Positions 10,684-20,537 of a DNA stretch of 64,000 bases are shown piece by piece. Position 1 is the stretch's first letter. Each line of letters begins with the position of its first letter. The notes under the pieces are model-generated. The model was not told the DNA's origin, did no database searches, and worked only from the letters and a program-made list of their open reading frames with translations. The translations under genes and the position numbers were made by a program. Source of the stretch: CAXBBB01 sp963815505 (GTDB taxonomy: Bacteria; Bacteroidota; Rhodothermia; Rhodothermales; BA12). The stretch covers positions 208,010-272,009 of the forward strand of contig CAWFGU010000024.1 in assembly GCA_963815505.1 (NCBI GenBank), in the 5' to 3' direction.

Positions 10684-11514
10684 ATGACTGCCGACTCCGA
10701 CATTCAGACCGCCGATCCGGACCTCCTCACCGCATACGAGAAGGCAGGCGCCGAGGACCTCGACCCGCGCTGCGTGCCTCAAACGCTCGAAGGCCCGGCA
10801 CCCGTCGGCGACGCGATTCTGTACCCCGGCTACTCGGATATCGACCAGCAGACGTGGCGCATCCTCTACAAGCGCCAGATGGAGTACCTGCCCGGCCGCG
10901 CCTGCACGGCATACCTGCGCGGCGCTCAGTCGATCACGATGGGCGGCGAGCGCATTCCCGCGCTGAGCAAACTGTCGGCGCGCCTGAACGAAGCGACGGG
11001 CTGGACCGTCGCGCGCGTACCCGGACTGCTGCACGAGCGCGACTTCTTTACCCTGCTGAGCGAGCGCGTCTTTCCGTCGACCGACTACATCCGGGGCCGC
11101 GAGGAGCTGGACTACACGCCCGCGCCCGACCTCTTCCACGACATCTTCGGCCACATGCCGATGCTGACCGAGCCGGACTTCGCCGACTTCTACCAACTTT
11201 TCGGCCGCGCCGCGCTCAAGGCGACCGGAAAGCAGCGCGTCGAGATGGAGCGGATGCACTGGTTCTCGGTCGAGTTCGGACTCGTCGAGGAGGCCGAGGG
11301 CCTGCGCATCTTCGGCGCGGGCATCCTGTCGAGCAAAGGCGAGGTCGAAAACGCGCTGTCGGACAATGTCGAGAAGCTGCCGTTCAGCCCCGCCGCCGTC
11401 GCCGCGCAGGATTACGACGTGTGGCACCTCCAGCCGCGCCTGTTCGTGCTCGAGTCGTTCGAGCAGTTGGTGACCGAGTTTACCGACTGGGCCAGGGGCG
11501 AGGGGCTGCTGTGA
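10684..11514 (+). CDS. phhA: Phenylalanine 4-monooxygenase
   Basis: Hydroxylates phenylalanine to tyrosine with O2 and a tetrahydropterin. The 276-residue, single-domain bacterial form lacks an ACT domain. Iron ligands are visible as His152 and His157 in PDLFHDIFGHMP and Glu197 in HWFSVEFGL; the surrounding VPGLLHERDFF and YTPAPD blocks are typical of aromatic amino acid hydroxylases. The next gene starts inside its stop (GTGA overlap at 11511-11514), so they are translationally coupled. No pterin carbinolamine dehydratase is next to it. Confidence 0.95.
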   Translation: MTADSDIQTADPDLLTAYEKAGAEDLDPRCVPQTLEGPAPVGDAILYPGYSDIDQQTWRILYKRQMEYLPGRACTAYLRGAQSITMGGERIPALSKLSARLNEATGWTVARVPGLLHERDFFTLLSERVFPSTDYIRGREELDYTPAPDLFHDIFGHMPMLTEPDFADFYQLFGRAALKATGKQRVEMERMHWFSVEFGLVEEAEGLRIFGAGILSSKGEVENALSDNVEKLPFSPAAVAAQDYDVWHLQPRLFVLESFEQLVTEFTDWARGEGLL

Positions 11515-11793
11515 GCGAAAAGAAGCGCGTCGAAGCCGTCGTTCGAGGCAAGGTGCAGGGTGTCGGCTACCGTGACTATACGCGCGGAGGAAGCCGCTAC
11601 GCTCAAACTGATCGGATGGGTGCGCAACGAACCCGACGGCACGGTCCGGCTCGTCGCCGAGGGGCCGCACGACGCGCTCGAACGCCTGCTCGACAGCCTG
11701 CACGTCGGACCGCGCCTGGCCAAAGTCGACCGCGTCGACGAGACGTGGACCGCGCCTGAGGAGCGCCACAGCGGCTTCGAAATCCGCCGGTGA
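11511..11793 (+). CDS. acyP: Acylphosphatase (one frameshift)
   Basis: Small enzyme hydrolysing acyl phosphates. It starts at GTG 11511, overlapping the phhA stop. The first part has the signature GKVQGVGYRDYT, where Arg binds the phosphate. The second part, in the next frame, has LIGWVRNEPDGTVRLVAEG with the catalytic Asn, then ALERLL and GPRLAKVD. Removing one C near 11585 joins the parts into 93 residues with the family's normal spacing between Arg and GWVRN, so the break is probably a sequencing insertion. Confidence 0.85.
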
Positions 11794-11828
11794 CGAGGCT
11801 GCGCCCGACACCGTGCCGGTCGCCCGGT

Positions 11829-12189
11829 TCAGTAGGAGTTGGCCGGAAGGTCCGTCAGCCCGCTCGACATGAAGAAGGCGATGGCCGCGATATAGATCAG
11901 AATGCCGATCACGAACAGCACGATGGCGGCGATGCACGCGAACTTGAACATCTTCATCCCGTCGGCCAAGTGGCGATGGGCGTCGGCGAGCGTCATCTCG
12001 TCGGCCATTTCGGCGTGGCGAATGAAGGCCTGCTCCCGCGTCGCGGCTGCGCAGGCCGAAGAGCATGTAGGGAATGCCGACGATGGCACCGATGATCGAC
12101 AGGCACTGCAGCGCGCCGTAGACGACATGAAACGTGCCGACGAAGCGCAGATCGCGTCCGAGTTTAGCGAGTGTTTCAGATGAGAGCAT
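11829..12189 (-). CDS. Two-helix membrane protein, DUF5362-like (one frameshift)
   Basis: The N-terminal part from ATG 12189 (MLSSETLAKLGRDLRFVGTF) has one helix, QCLSIIGAIVGIPYMLFGL; the C-terminal part in another frame has HLADGMKMFKFACI and a second helix (AAIVLFVIGILIYIAAIAFF), ending LTDLPANSY. Dropping one base near 12053 fuses them to 119 residues with REQAFIRHAEM in the loop. The layout matches the DUF5362 membrane proteins of Bacteroidota; that name is by resemblance only. Function unknown. Confidence 0.65.
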
Positions 12190-12331
12190 AAGAACGGGGT
12201 GGATGTCGGATTCGGCTTACGTGGCGGATCGCGACTAGGATGCGCCGCAACGCTCTGGGAAGGGGCGGTTCGGGCACTCCATCTGTGAATCGGCGTTCGA
12301 CCGGCTTACCCAACCTCTGACCTCAAGCACT

Positions 12332-13192
12332 ATGAACACCCTCCGCGTAGGCTTCCTCCTCGTCGCCCTGACGGCGCTCTTCGTTTGGATCGGCGGACTG
12401 ATCGGAGGGCAGACCGGTGTCGTGATCGCGTTTGGGTTGGCCGTCGCAATGAACCTGGGGAGCTATTGGTTTTCGGACACGATGGTGGTCAAGATGACCG
12501 GCGCCCAGCCCGTCGCTCCGGGATCGGCACCTCGCCTCGAGGCGATGATCGAACGACTGAGCCAGAAGGCCGGACTGCCGACGCCCGCACTCTACATCGT
12601 CCCCGATCCGCAGCCCAACGCGTTCGCCACCGGACGCAATCCCGAGCGCGCAGTCGTCGCCCTCAATCAAGGGCTGCTGGATGTGCTGGACGAGCGCGAG
12701 ATCGAAGCCGTCGTCGCGCACGAGTTGGGACACGTCAAGCACCGAGACACGCTCACCATGGCGATCGTTGCCACGCTGGCGGGCGCGATCATGACGCTGG
12801 CGAGCATTGCGCGATGGGGGATGATCTTTGGCGGAGGAAGTCGAAGCGACAACAACAGCGGCGCGCTGGGTATGCTGGTGGCGATGCTCGTCGCCCCGCT
12901 GGCGGCCGTGTTAATCCAGACCGGTATCTCACGTGCGCGCGAGTTCGAGGCCGACCGGGCCGCCGCCGAACTGACCGGCTCGCCGAACGGATTGATCAGC
13001 GCGCTCCGGAAGCTCGAGCGGGGAGCCGAGATGATCCCTCAGACCGTCGCCACGCCGTCGACGGCGCACCTGCGCATCGTCAACCCGCTGCGGGGCGGCG
13101 GCGCGCGGGCGGCGTTCGGCGGCCTCTTCCGCACGCACCCACCGACCGAGAAGCGCATCGAGGCGCTGATGGCACTGGAAGGTCGGGTGTAA
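12332..13192 (+). CDS. htpX: M48 family membrane zinc metalloprotease HtpX
   Basis: 286 residues. Two N-terminal membrane helices (about 5-45), then the zinc-binding HELGH at 130-134 in VVAHELGHVKHRD, two further helices (about 140-195) and EFEADRAAAEL, whose Glu is the third zinc ligand. Length and layout match HtpX, a stress protease that degrades misfolded membrane proteins with its active site on the cytoplasmic side. Neighbours are unrelated, so it is probably monocistronic. Confidence 0.93.
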   Translation: MNTLRVGFLLVALTALFVWIGGLIGGQTGVVIAFGLAVAMNLGSYWFSDTMVVKMTGAQPVAPGSAPRLEAMIERLSQKAGLPTPALYIVPDPQPNAFATGRNPERAVVALNQGLLDVLDEREIEAVVAHELGHVKHRDTLTMAIVATLAGAIMTLASIARWGMIFGGGSRSDNNSGALGMLVAMLVAPLAAVLIQTGISRAREFEADRAAAELTGSPNGLISALRKLERGAEMIPQTVATPSTAHLRIVNPLRGGGARAAFGGLFRTHPPTEKRIEALMALEGRV

Positions 13193-13223
13193 CGTGCGTA
13201 GGAGTAGCCAGAGGTTCCAGGTG

Positions 13224-13244
13224 GAAGTGATCGGGTGGCCCATG
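13224..13244. repeat. 21-bp direct repeat, copy 1, upstream of T9SS paralogue 1
   Basis: Identical to 15600-15620 and at a similar distance (95-115 bp) before the start codon of the paralogous gene. The core is GATCGGGTGGCCCATG. It is part of a wider imperfect match reaching the start codons (GTTCYAG before it, TTTCTC and CAYCAC after it). Confidence 0.8.
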
Positions 13245-13338
13245 TGGGCGAGCAGCGGCGTCGGTAGTGTGGAAGGTGACTGGGTCTCACGCAGAGATTC
13301 AGCTGAACATTTCTCTCCACCACCCTCCAGCCGCAGCC

Positions 13339-15408
13339 ATGACTCGACTGATACTTACGCTCGCGTGCCTTCTGGCCGCTCCGACTCTCCACGCCCAAAC
13401 CACGGGCTTCAACATTCCCGTCTTCGACCCTTCGGGCTCGATGATTCCGGGGTTCGTATACGCTCAGGATGCTGCTCTCTCCCCGCTCGACGCCTCTGTT
13501 GGGATCGCGGGCACCTACCTCGGCGATCTGCGTCGCGACGCGGTATCTGCGAGACCCGCATTTGCCACGACGGATCGCATCGGCCCGTTCTTCGCCCGCT
13601 ACGACGCCGCAAACGACTTCCAAGTAGGAGGCGGAAGCAGCTTCAACGCGACCGGATCGGGTGAGGGTGTGGCGTTCGACGCTTCGGGCAACCTGTACAC
13701 CGTCGGTTGGATTGACACGCCGAGCCAGACCTTTTTCGGAGCTAACAACACGTCGGGCACAATCGCCAACACGACGGGGCAGGACGGCTACCTCATCAGC
13801 TACAACTTGGCCAACGAGGTGCGCTACGTCACGCGCGTCGAGAGCGTCTTCGGCAGCAACACCCGACTTTACGACGTAGCCGCTTCGGCAAACGGACAGG
13901 TCTGGGTCGGTGGGCGCGGTCCCAACACGACACGGACCGGTGGGCTCATGGCCTCCTACGATGCTCCTACAGGTGACCGTACCAGTACGGGGTTCGGCGG
14001 CTTTATACAGTTTACGCTCGGATCGACTGGCAATGTGTCCATTGAGGCCGTCGACGTGGACGCGGTCGGCAATGCGTTTTTCGCAGGGTGGTTCACCGGC
14101 AGCCTCACCGTCCCCGGTTCGTCCGGCCAGCCGCTGGTGAGCGCGGGCGGAGGCGACATGTTCGTGGGCTACGTCAGCCAGTTCGGAGCCGTCCAGTGGA
14201 TCAGCCGTGTCGGTGGTGCCGGAGCCGACATTGGATACGCAGTGACCTACAACGGCAATGGTGTTCTCTACCTCGGAGGCTACGTCAACGGTGCCGTCAC
14301 CATTGAGCATGACGACAACCCTGCCTTCTCCGGTACGCTGACCGGTCCGAATGCGGGTGATAGCGGCGTCGTTCTCTCGTTCAACGCATCTACAGGTCAG
14401 CCCCTCCAGGGCCCTTCCTGGGTACTCGCCTCGCCGAGTGGGTCGCGGGTGTGGGAACTGGCTACGGACGGGTCGCTGATCGGCATAGGAGGCGACTTCG
14501 ACGGCGCCACGCTGACGATGCAGAACGCCTATAGTGGTGCGGCTGTCACCAACGCGGTGCTAACGCACACGGGTGATGCGACCGGAATGGACGCCTTCGT
14601 CTTCTTCGCCGACAAGACTAGCGGCGCGGTCGCCAGCGCCTACTCGGTCGGTAACAGCACCGACGACGACCGAACGATGGGCATCGGCATCGGGGCTGGA
14701 AAAGCTGTCATTGCCGGACGTACCGGCGCATTGACAAACGATCCGATCCGTCTCTACGACCAGGGCGGCACGCAACTCCAAAGCATTGCGCGGTTCAACG
14801 GTAATGCAGGCTCGACCGATCAGGACGCCTTCGTCTTCACGTTTTCGGGCACGTCGCTGCCGGTCGAGCTGACGAGCTTCGAAGGCGCGATCGACGGTGC
14901 CAGCGCTCGGCTCTCGTGGGAAACGGCGAGCGAGACCAACAACTCGGGCTTTTCGGTCGAACACGACAGCGGAGCCGGGTGGGCCGACGCGGGCTGGGTC
15001 GAGGGCATGGGCACGACGCTCAAGGCGCAGTCCTACGCCTTTCGCACCGCTGAACTCGCACCCGGCACGCACCGCTTCCGCCTGCGCCAGGTCGATCTCG
15101 ACGGCGCGTTCGAGCACAGCAGAATCGTCGAACTGACGGTCGCCAGCGCCTCAACCGCGCTCACGGTCGCGCCCAACCCATCGATGGGCACGGCGCGCGT
15201 TCGGTTGAACGTGGCGACCGATCAGCGAGCGCGCATCGTGCTGTTCGATGCGCTCGGTAGGCAAGTCGGTGTGCTGTTCCACGGAGAGGCGACGACCGGC
15301 GGCGCGGTCGACGTGGCGCTGCCTTCAGATCTAGGAGCGGGCGTCTATCTGGTCCGCGCAGAGATCGATGCGGGAGTGCAGACGCGGCGCGTGGTCGTGC
15401 TGCGCTGA
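13339..15408 (+). CDS. Secreted beta-propeller-like protein with T9SS type-A sorting tail (paralogue 1)
   Basis: 689 residues starting at ATG 13339 with a clear signal peptide (RLILTLACLLAAPTLHAQ). The central part has repeated blades of the pattern DA.GN.Y..G and GG.GADIGYAV.YNG, as in SBBP-type beta-propeller repeats. Around residues 510-580 comes the Rhodothermota linker LPVELTSFEGAIDG followed by a fibronectin-like strand set (SETNNSGFSVEHD). The last ~80 residues are a T9SS type-A domain: VAPNPSMGTARV, FDALGRQVGVL and GAGVYLVRAE ending in RRVVVLR. It should cross the outer membrane by T9SS and be surface-bound or released. Substrate or ligand unknown. A strong terminator follows directly. 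Confidence 0.88.
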   Translation: MTRLILTLACLLAAPTLHAQTTGFNIPVFDPSGSMIPGFVYAQDAALSPLDASVGIAGTYLGDLRRDAVSARPAFATTDRIGPFFARYDAANDFQVGGGSSFNATGSGEGVAFDASGNLYTVGWIDTPSQTFFGANNTSGTIANTTGQDGYLISYNLANEVRYVTRVESVFGSNTRLYDVAASANGQVWVGGRGPNTTRTGGLMASYDAPTGDRTSTGFGGFIQFTLGSTGNVSIEAVDVDAVGNAFFAGWFTGSLTVPGSSGQPLVSAGGGDMFVGYVSQFGAVQWISRVGGAGADIGYAVTYNGNGVLYLGGYVNGAVTIEHDDNPAFSGTLTGPNAGDSGVVLSFNASTGQPLQGPSWVLASPSGSRVWELATDGSLIGIGGDFDGATLTMQNAYSGAAVTNAVLTHTGDATGMDAFVFFADKTSGAVASAYSVGNSTDDDRTMGIGIGAGKAVIAGRTGALTNDPIRLYDQGGTQLQSIARFNGNAGSTDQDAFVFTFSGTSLPVELTSFEGAIDGASARLSWETASETNNSGFSVEHDSGAGWADAGWVEGMGTTLKAQSYAFRTAELAPGTHRFRLRQVDLDGAFEHSRIVELTVASASTALTVAPNPSMGTARVRLNVATDQRARIVLFDALGRQVGVLFHGEATTGGAVDVALPSDLGAGVYLVRAEIDAGVQTRRVVVLR

Positions 15409-15432
15409 TGCCTCTTCCCTGCAGCAATTTGG

Positions 15433-15475
15433 GACGAGGGCGCGCTTCCGCAAGGGAGGCGCGCCCTCGTCTTTC
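15433..15475 (+). terminator. Rho-independent terminator after T9SS paralogue 1
   Basis: A perfect 13-bp stem (GACGAGGGCGCGC / GCGCGCCCTCGTC, 15433-15445 and 15459-15471) followed by TTTCT. Confidence 0.9.
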
Positions 15476-15599
15476 TCGCCCCCGTTCCGCACAGAGCTCG
15501 AAACGACAACGTCAAAGAGAGCAGCCTGAGGTCGCCAAGTGCGCGTTGATCGCTCAATGGGTAGGTGATTGGGCAACGACTAACCGAAGGTTCTAGAAC

Positions 15600-15620
15600 G
15601 AAGTGATCGGGTGGCCCATG
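15600..15620. repeat. 21-bp direct repeat, copy 2, upstream of T9SS paralogue 2
   Basis: Perfect second copy of 13224-13244, 94 bp before the start of paralogue 2. It is either a shared regulatory element or a remnant of the duplication that produced the gene pair. Confidence 0.8.
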
Positions 15621-15713
15621 CAGGATGGCTAGTCGTTCGGGTAATGTGGTGAAGTGGTTCGATCTCATCTGAGTCGGACCGGACGTTTCTCTTCACCACA
15701 CCAAGGCGCAGCT

Positions 15714-17859
15714 ATGTCTCGACTGTTCTCTACTCCTCTTCTCACGCTCTTTCTGCTCTGTTTCGCGTCTCAGGCGCACTCGCAAGTCACTGGCTATCTC
15801 TATCGCACCGACGGAGGACAAGGCTTCTCCGATGGCGCCGACATCGACGTGCTGCCCAGCGGTCAGGTGCTGCTTTCGATCAACTACAGAGGCACGATCG
15901 GCGCCGACCCCGCTTCGCCTACCACCAACAGCGTCACATCGAACAGTCCTAGCGGAGCCGCCTTTCTATACAGCGCGACCGGCGCATTCGAACGCGTCGT
16001 ATTCAATCTCAACGGGCAAGGATCCGAAACCATGCGCGGCGTCGCTGTCGATCCGGCCAACAGCAACCTGTTCGTCGCCGGGCGGTTGGGCGCGGGCGCT
16101 TCGCTCGACTTCGATCCGTCGTCTGGAACGGCTACCGAGTCTCCGTTCAGCACGGACGCCGTCGTCGCAAGTTATAGCGCGGGGCTCAATGCCTTCCGGT
16201 TCGTACAGACGTACGCGTCAAACGGCTTCGGACGCCCCACCGACGAGTGGCTCGACGTAGCCGTAGGTAACTTCAACGACGCGTTCACCGCTGGCCGCTC
16301 GATTCCCGATCCCAACTCCGTTTGCCAGAGCACGGGCGGTCAACCGACCAGCCGATGCCCTCCCGAAAGCCCGGTCGCCGCGCGGTACGACGGGTCGGGC
16401 AACCTCTCGTGGGTACGCACACCGTCGCTCGACGCGCAGCAGTTCGGCTCACCCATCGTATCCAGAGGCGTCTACAACCGCGTCGTTACGACGGCCAACG
16501 GAAACTCGATCTTCGTCGGCGATTTCGAAGGCGGCCTGAGCGACTTCAACAATAATACTGGTCTGCCCGAATCGATCGAATCGGTAGGTGGGCGCGACAT
16601 CCTCGTCGCCTCGTACAACGTCGCCGGGCGCCTCAACTGGGCGCGACGCATCGGTGGATCAGGCAACGACGCCGGACGCGCCGTCGCCGTCATCGGCTCG
16701 ACGGTCTACGTCGGCGGCAACATCGCGGGCGATGCGACGATCGGCGTCGAGAGCGACCTCGTCGACAATTCCGCTACCAACCTGGGAACGGTCATCGCCG
16801 GGCCGCGCGAGACCGGTGTGGTGATCGCGTTCGACGCGTCGAGCGGTAACCTGCTGACGGCAAACTCCTACCGTATCGTCGCGTCTGACGTGGCGCGCGT
16901 ATTCTCGCTCGACGGCGATGCTAACGGCTTGCTCGGCATCGGTGGTCAGATCAGAGGCACGACAGCGACCGTCGAGTCGGCGTTCTCGGCGGCATCGGCT
17001 TCGACGGTCACCAACGGCACGTTCACGCTCAACAGCCCGCCGCCCACGTCGGACGGTTTCGCGCTCTTCCTCGAAACGAACACGGAAGATGTCGTCCGCG
17101 CCTACTCGATCGGAGGAACGAGCGACGACATCAACGAGGGAATGGCCGTCGAGAACGGCAATGCCTACCTCGTCGGGTACAGCTTCCTAAACGCTCCGGT
17201 CAACGTGTACGACCGCACGGGCGCTACCATTTTGACGCTCAACCGAGCGGGAAACCGGACGGGCAACCGCGACGCCTACTTCGTGCGCATATCGGGCACC
17301 GCACTCCCCGTCGAGCTGACGAGCTTCGAAGGCGCGCTTGACGGCAATGCGGCGCGGCTGAATTGGACCACGGCCAGCGAGACCAACAACAGCGGCTTCT
17401 CGGTCGAGCACGACGGCGGAACCGGATGGACCGACGCGGGCTGGATCGACGGTGCGGGCACGACGCTCGAGGCGCAGTCCTACGTCGTTCCGCACGGCCG
17501 ATCTCGCACCGGGCACGCACCGCTTCCGCCTGCGCCAGGTCGATCTCGACGGCGCGTTCGAGCACAGCAGCATCGTTGAGTTGACGGTGAGTGCCGGAGA
17601 AGCGATCTCGCTGAGTGTGGCGCCCAACCCGTCGGCGGGCGAGTCGCGCGTCCGCGTCGTGTTGGCGCAGGATCAGCAGGCGCGCGTGGCGCTTTACGAC
17701 GCGCTCGGTCGCGAAGTGGCCGTGTTGTTCGCGGGTGAAGGCGAGGCCGGTCGAGCCATCGAACGCGCGCTTCCCGGTGGGCTGAGCGCAGGCGTCTACC
17801 TGGTGCGCGTAGAGACCCAGGCGTCGGTGCGCACGCAGCGCGTCGTCGTGCTCAGGTAA
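15714..17859 (+). CDS. Secreted beta-propeller-like protein with T9SS type-A sorting tail (paralogue 2, one frameshift)
   Basis: Tandem paralogue of the preceding gene. ATG 15714 opens a signal peptide (STPLLTLFLLCFASQAHSQ). The body has the same blade pattern (GSGNDAGRAVAVIGSTVYVGG) and ends with LPVELTSFEGALDG, SETNNSGFSVEHD, then the sorting domain VAPNPSAGESRVRV, YDALGREVAVL, SAGVYLVRVE, RVVVLR. The frame breaks near 17490; removing one G restores QSYSFRTADLAPGTHRFRLRQ, as in paralogue 1, and gives about 714 residues. It should have the same T9SS surface location as its sister. The propellers diverge more than the last ~200 residues. Confidence 0.87.
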
Positions 17860-17881
17860 TCGCTGAAACGGATCGGTCGCG

Positions 17882-17921
17882 AGAGCGCGCCTCGGTAACG
17901 GGGCGCGCTCTGTTCTTTTCG
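17882..17921 (+). terminator. Rho-independent terminator after T9SS paralogue 2
   Basis: A 10-bp stem AGAGCGCGCC / GGCGCGCTCT (17882-17891, 17902-17911) followed by a T-rich run. Confidence 0.85.
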
Positions 17922-17980
17922 GCATACCCACGCACCGGGACGGAGTCTGTCCCGATCTTTCGGAGTCACCTCATGCCGCT

Positions 17981-20011
17981 ATGCTTCCACTTCTCGCCGC
18001 CGCGCCCCCGTTTCTAGCCGAGATGGTCGTGCTCCTGGTGATCAGCGTTGCCATCGCGTACCTCAGTCTGCGCGTGAAGCTGGTGCCGATCGCGGGCTTC
18101 CTGATCGCAGGTGTGTTGATTGGGCCGAGCGCGTTCGGACTGGTCGAGGACAAGGAGTTGATTGAGGGGATGGCCGAAATCGGTGTGATCCTACTGCTGT
18201 TCTCGATCGGCGTCGAGTTCTCGATCGAAAAGCTGAACCGCATCAAGCGGGCCATTTTCGTCGGCGGTGGTTTCCAGACGATCGGGACGGTCGCCGTAAC
18301 GGCGGGGCTGCTGATGGCGCTGGGCGTGTCGTGGAATGCGGCTATTTTCACGGGCTTTCTGGTCGGCCTCTCGTCGACGGCGATCGTGCTTTCGCTGCTG
18401 TCCGAGAGGGGCGAGACCGAGACGCCCGCGGGTAGTCTGAGCCTGGCGACGCTCATCTTCCAAGACTTCGCCGTCATCTTGATGGTGCTGATGGTACCCA
18501 TCCTGGCCGGAGGTGCCACGTCGCCGCTGGATGGGTTGTTCGTGCTGGGGCGGGCGCTGCTGGTGATGGTGCTGGCCGTCGTGGCGGCGCGCAAACTGGT
18601 GCCGCCGCTGCTCGAACGCGTCGCTCACACGCGGCGGCCCGAGCTGTTCTTGCTGACCGTCGTGGCGCTGTGCTTCGGCATTGCGTGGCTGGTCTCGCTC
18701 GCCGAAGTGAGTGTGGCATTGGGAGCATTTCTCGCCGGGCTGGTCGTGTCCGAGAGCCGCTACTCGGATCAGGCGCTGGGCGAGATCTTGCCGCTGCGGA
18801 CGGTGTTCAACGCGGTCTTTTTCGTGTCGGTCGGGATGCTCCTCGACATCTGGTTCGTCGTCGAAAATCCACTGCTTGTGATCGGTATCGGCTTGGCGGT
18901 TCTGCTGATCAAGGCGCTGATGGCGGGCGGAGCCGTCGTGATCCTCAAGTACCCGATCCGCGTTGCCGCCGCCGTCGGGCTGACGCTGGCGCAGATCGGC
19001 GAGTTCTCGTTCGTGCTCGAGCGCGCGGGCGAAATGCAGGGGCTGTATCCGGCCGGAATGGAGGAGGGGTCGCAGGCGTTCATCGCCGTCTCGGTCCTGC
19101 TGATGATCGCGACGCCGTTCCTGATGAGCAGCGGGCCGCGCGTGGGCAAGTGGATGGCGCGCGGGCGGCTCGCCGACTGGGGACGCGAACCCGATCCGCC
19201 GCCTCCTCCGCCCTACGAGGACCACACGATCGTCGTCGGCTACGGTCCGGCCGGGCAGCGGCTGGGATCGGTCCTGCGCGACAGCGGCATTCCCTACGTC
19301 ATCGTCGAGCTCAACCCTGCCGCAACGGCGCGCGCTGACGGACACGAGTACGTCATCATCGGCGATGCCAGCCGCGAACACCTGCTCGAAGCTGCAGGCA
19401 TCGACCGGGCCAAGCTGCTCGTGCTCGCCACCAACGATGGCCAGGCCAACCTGCGCATCACGTATCAGGCCAAGCACCACAATCCGACGCTCCAGGTCGT
19501 CGTGCGGGCGCGCTACCTGACCGAAGTCGAGCCGCTGCACCAGGCAGGAGCCGACATCGTCGTTCCCGAAGAGCTGGAAACGACGGTCCGACTGTTCTCG
19601 CACGTATTGGGCGCCTACCTCGTCTCGCCGGATGAAATCGAGCTGCACGCTCGCGCCCTCCGCTCGGGAGACTACCAGGTCCTGCGCGGCTCGATTCAGG
19701 AGGCGCACCTCATGGTGCTCCAGGGCTTCGACCAGGACGGATTGCACACGCGCGCCGTCATGGTGCGGGAAAACGCGCCTGTGTCGGGTAAATCGCTCGC
19801 CGAACTCCACCTGCGCAACCGCCACCACCTGACCGTCCTCGCCGTGCGCCGCGGCGACCGCACGTTCGGTAATCCGGCCGGGTCGTTTCGCTTACAGCCC
19901 GACGACCGGATCGTACTCATCGGCCAGGCCCTCGACTTCGCCGACAGCGCGCCGCTTTTCCGCCCCGCCGACGAGTCGCTGCCCCCCATCGTGCTGCCGG
20001 ACGCGCAGTGA
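17981..20011 (+). CDS. CPA2 monovalent cation:proton antiporter with TrkA-N/TrkA-C domains (KefB-like)
   Basis: 676 residues. The first ~385 form a Na+/H+ exchanger domain with about twelve helices, including GFLIAGVLIGPSAFGL, LLLFSIGVEFS, GLSSTAIVLSLL and TLIFQDFAVILM, the usual KefB/KefC/RosB landmarks. A proline-rich linker (PDPPPPPPYEDH) leads to a TrkA-N domain with the nucleotide motif GYGPAGQRLGS and the helix-capping GDASREHLLEAAGI, then a TrkA-C (RCK-C) domain with the pattern GKSLAELHLRNRHHLTVLAVRRG. It probably exports K+ or Na+ against protons under ligand gating. The ion cannot be told from sequence. The ATG at 17981 is used; a nearer upstream ATG is out of frame. Confidence 0.9.
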   Translation: MLPLLAAAPPFLAEMVVLLVISVAIAYLSLRVKLVPIAGFLIAGVLIGPSAFGLVEDKELIEGMAEIGVILLLFSIGVEFSIEKLNRIKRAIFVGGGFQTIGTVAVTAGLLMALGVSWNAAIFTGFLVGLSSTAIVLSLLSERGETETPAGSLSLATLIFQDFAVILMVLMVPILAGGATSPLDGLFVLGRALLVMVLAVVAARKLVPPLLERVAHTRRPELFLLTVVALCFGIAWLVSLAEVSVALGAFLAGLVVSESRYSDQALGEILPLRTVFNAVFFVSVGMLLDIWFVVENPLLVIGIGLAVLLIKALMAGGAVVILKYPIRVAAAVGLTLAQIGEFSFVLERAGEMQGLYPAGMEEGSQAFIAVSVLLMIATPFLMSSGPRVGKWMARGRLADWGREPDPPPPPPYEDHTIVVGYGPAGQRLGSVLRDSGIPYVIVELNPAATARADGHEYVIIGDASREHLLEAAGIDRAKLLVLATNDGQANLRITYQAKHHNPTLQVVVRARYLTEVEPLHQAGADIVVPEELETTVRLFSHVLGAYLVSPDEIELHARALRSGDYQVLRGSIQEAHLMVLQGFDQDGLHTRAVMVRENAPVSGKSLAELHLRNRHHLTVLAVRRGDRTFGNPAGSFRLQPDDRIVLIGQALDFADSAPLFRPADESLPPIVLPDAQ

Positions 20012-20032
20012 CGGATGGTGCGAGGTGGCGGT

Positions 20033-20443
20033 CTAGATACGCAGGCTGAACCGCACTTCGGCCGGTTCGCCCGGACCTGCGGTGGACTGCGTCGCGCGCA
20101 GCGATCCGTTGATGAAGATGGAGACGGTAGCTTTGCCCTCACGCAGCGGGTCTTCGCAGGTCGACCTGAGGAAGGAGTTGAACACCGATTCGTCGCCCCG
20201 GTCGGTTACGGTGACGCGCTCGACAGCTTCCCACGGCAATGTCTGCTTGTCAAGCGAGGTCAGCAGGCGGCTCGCGGCTCGGTACTCGATGGCGCATCCG
20301 TCTCCGGTATACGTGCCTTCGACGACATAGCGCACGTCGAACTCGCGCGACACGCCGATGGGTTCGATCGGGGCGTCGTCTTCGGTGGAGTCGCACGCGG
20401 CGAGGGGCAGCAGGAGCAGAGCGAGCGAAAGGAGGCGCAGCAT
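20033..20443 (-). CDS. Small lipoprotein, unknown function
   Basis: 136 residues from ATG 20443. Signal peptide MLRLLSLALLLLPLAAC with a lipobox (LAAC) and CDSTEDD after it. The mature part has two further cysteines (DGCAIEYR, STCEDP) and alternating beta pattern (RYVVEGTYTG, ATVSIFINGSLRATQ). No family recognised. It lies next to another small lipoprotein on the same strand, 95 bp away; the two may form a unit. Location expected: membrane-anchored, periplasmic or outer-membrane face. Confidence 0.75.
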   Translation of the reverse strand: MLRLLSLALLLLPLAACDSTEDDAPIEPIGVSREFDVRYVVEGTYTGDGCAIEYRAASRLLTSLDKQTLPWEAVERVTVTDRGDESVFNSFLRSTCEDPLREGKATVSIFINGSLRATQSTAGPGEPAEVRFSLRI

Positions 20444-20537
20444 GGCAGGTCGGAAGTGGACGCTCAGTCTAACGGCTCGCACGCCACCCATCAACCCAAA
20501 AAGCGCCGAACTCACCCGCACGCACGATGGATCGTCG

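Noticed and set aside
10666..12189. 507-residue minus-strand frame spanning phhA and acyP
   Set aside because: Only its first ~45 residues (the DUF5362-like N-terminus) are coding; the rest is antisense to phhA.
13267..17859. Composite transposon around the T9SS pair
   Set aside because: Direct repeat copies are each tied to a gene start and no transposase or inverted ends exist; tandem gene duplication is simpler.
18191..19828. 545-residue minus-strand frame opposite the antiporter
   Set aside because: Antisense of a membrane protein; His/Arg/Gln-rich, no domain pattern.
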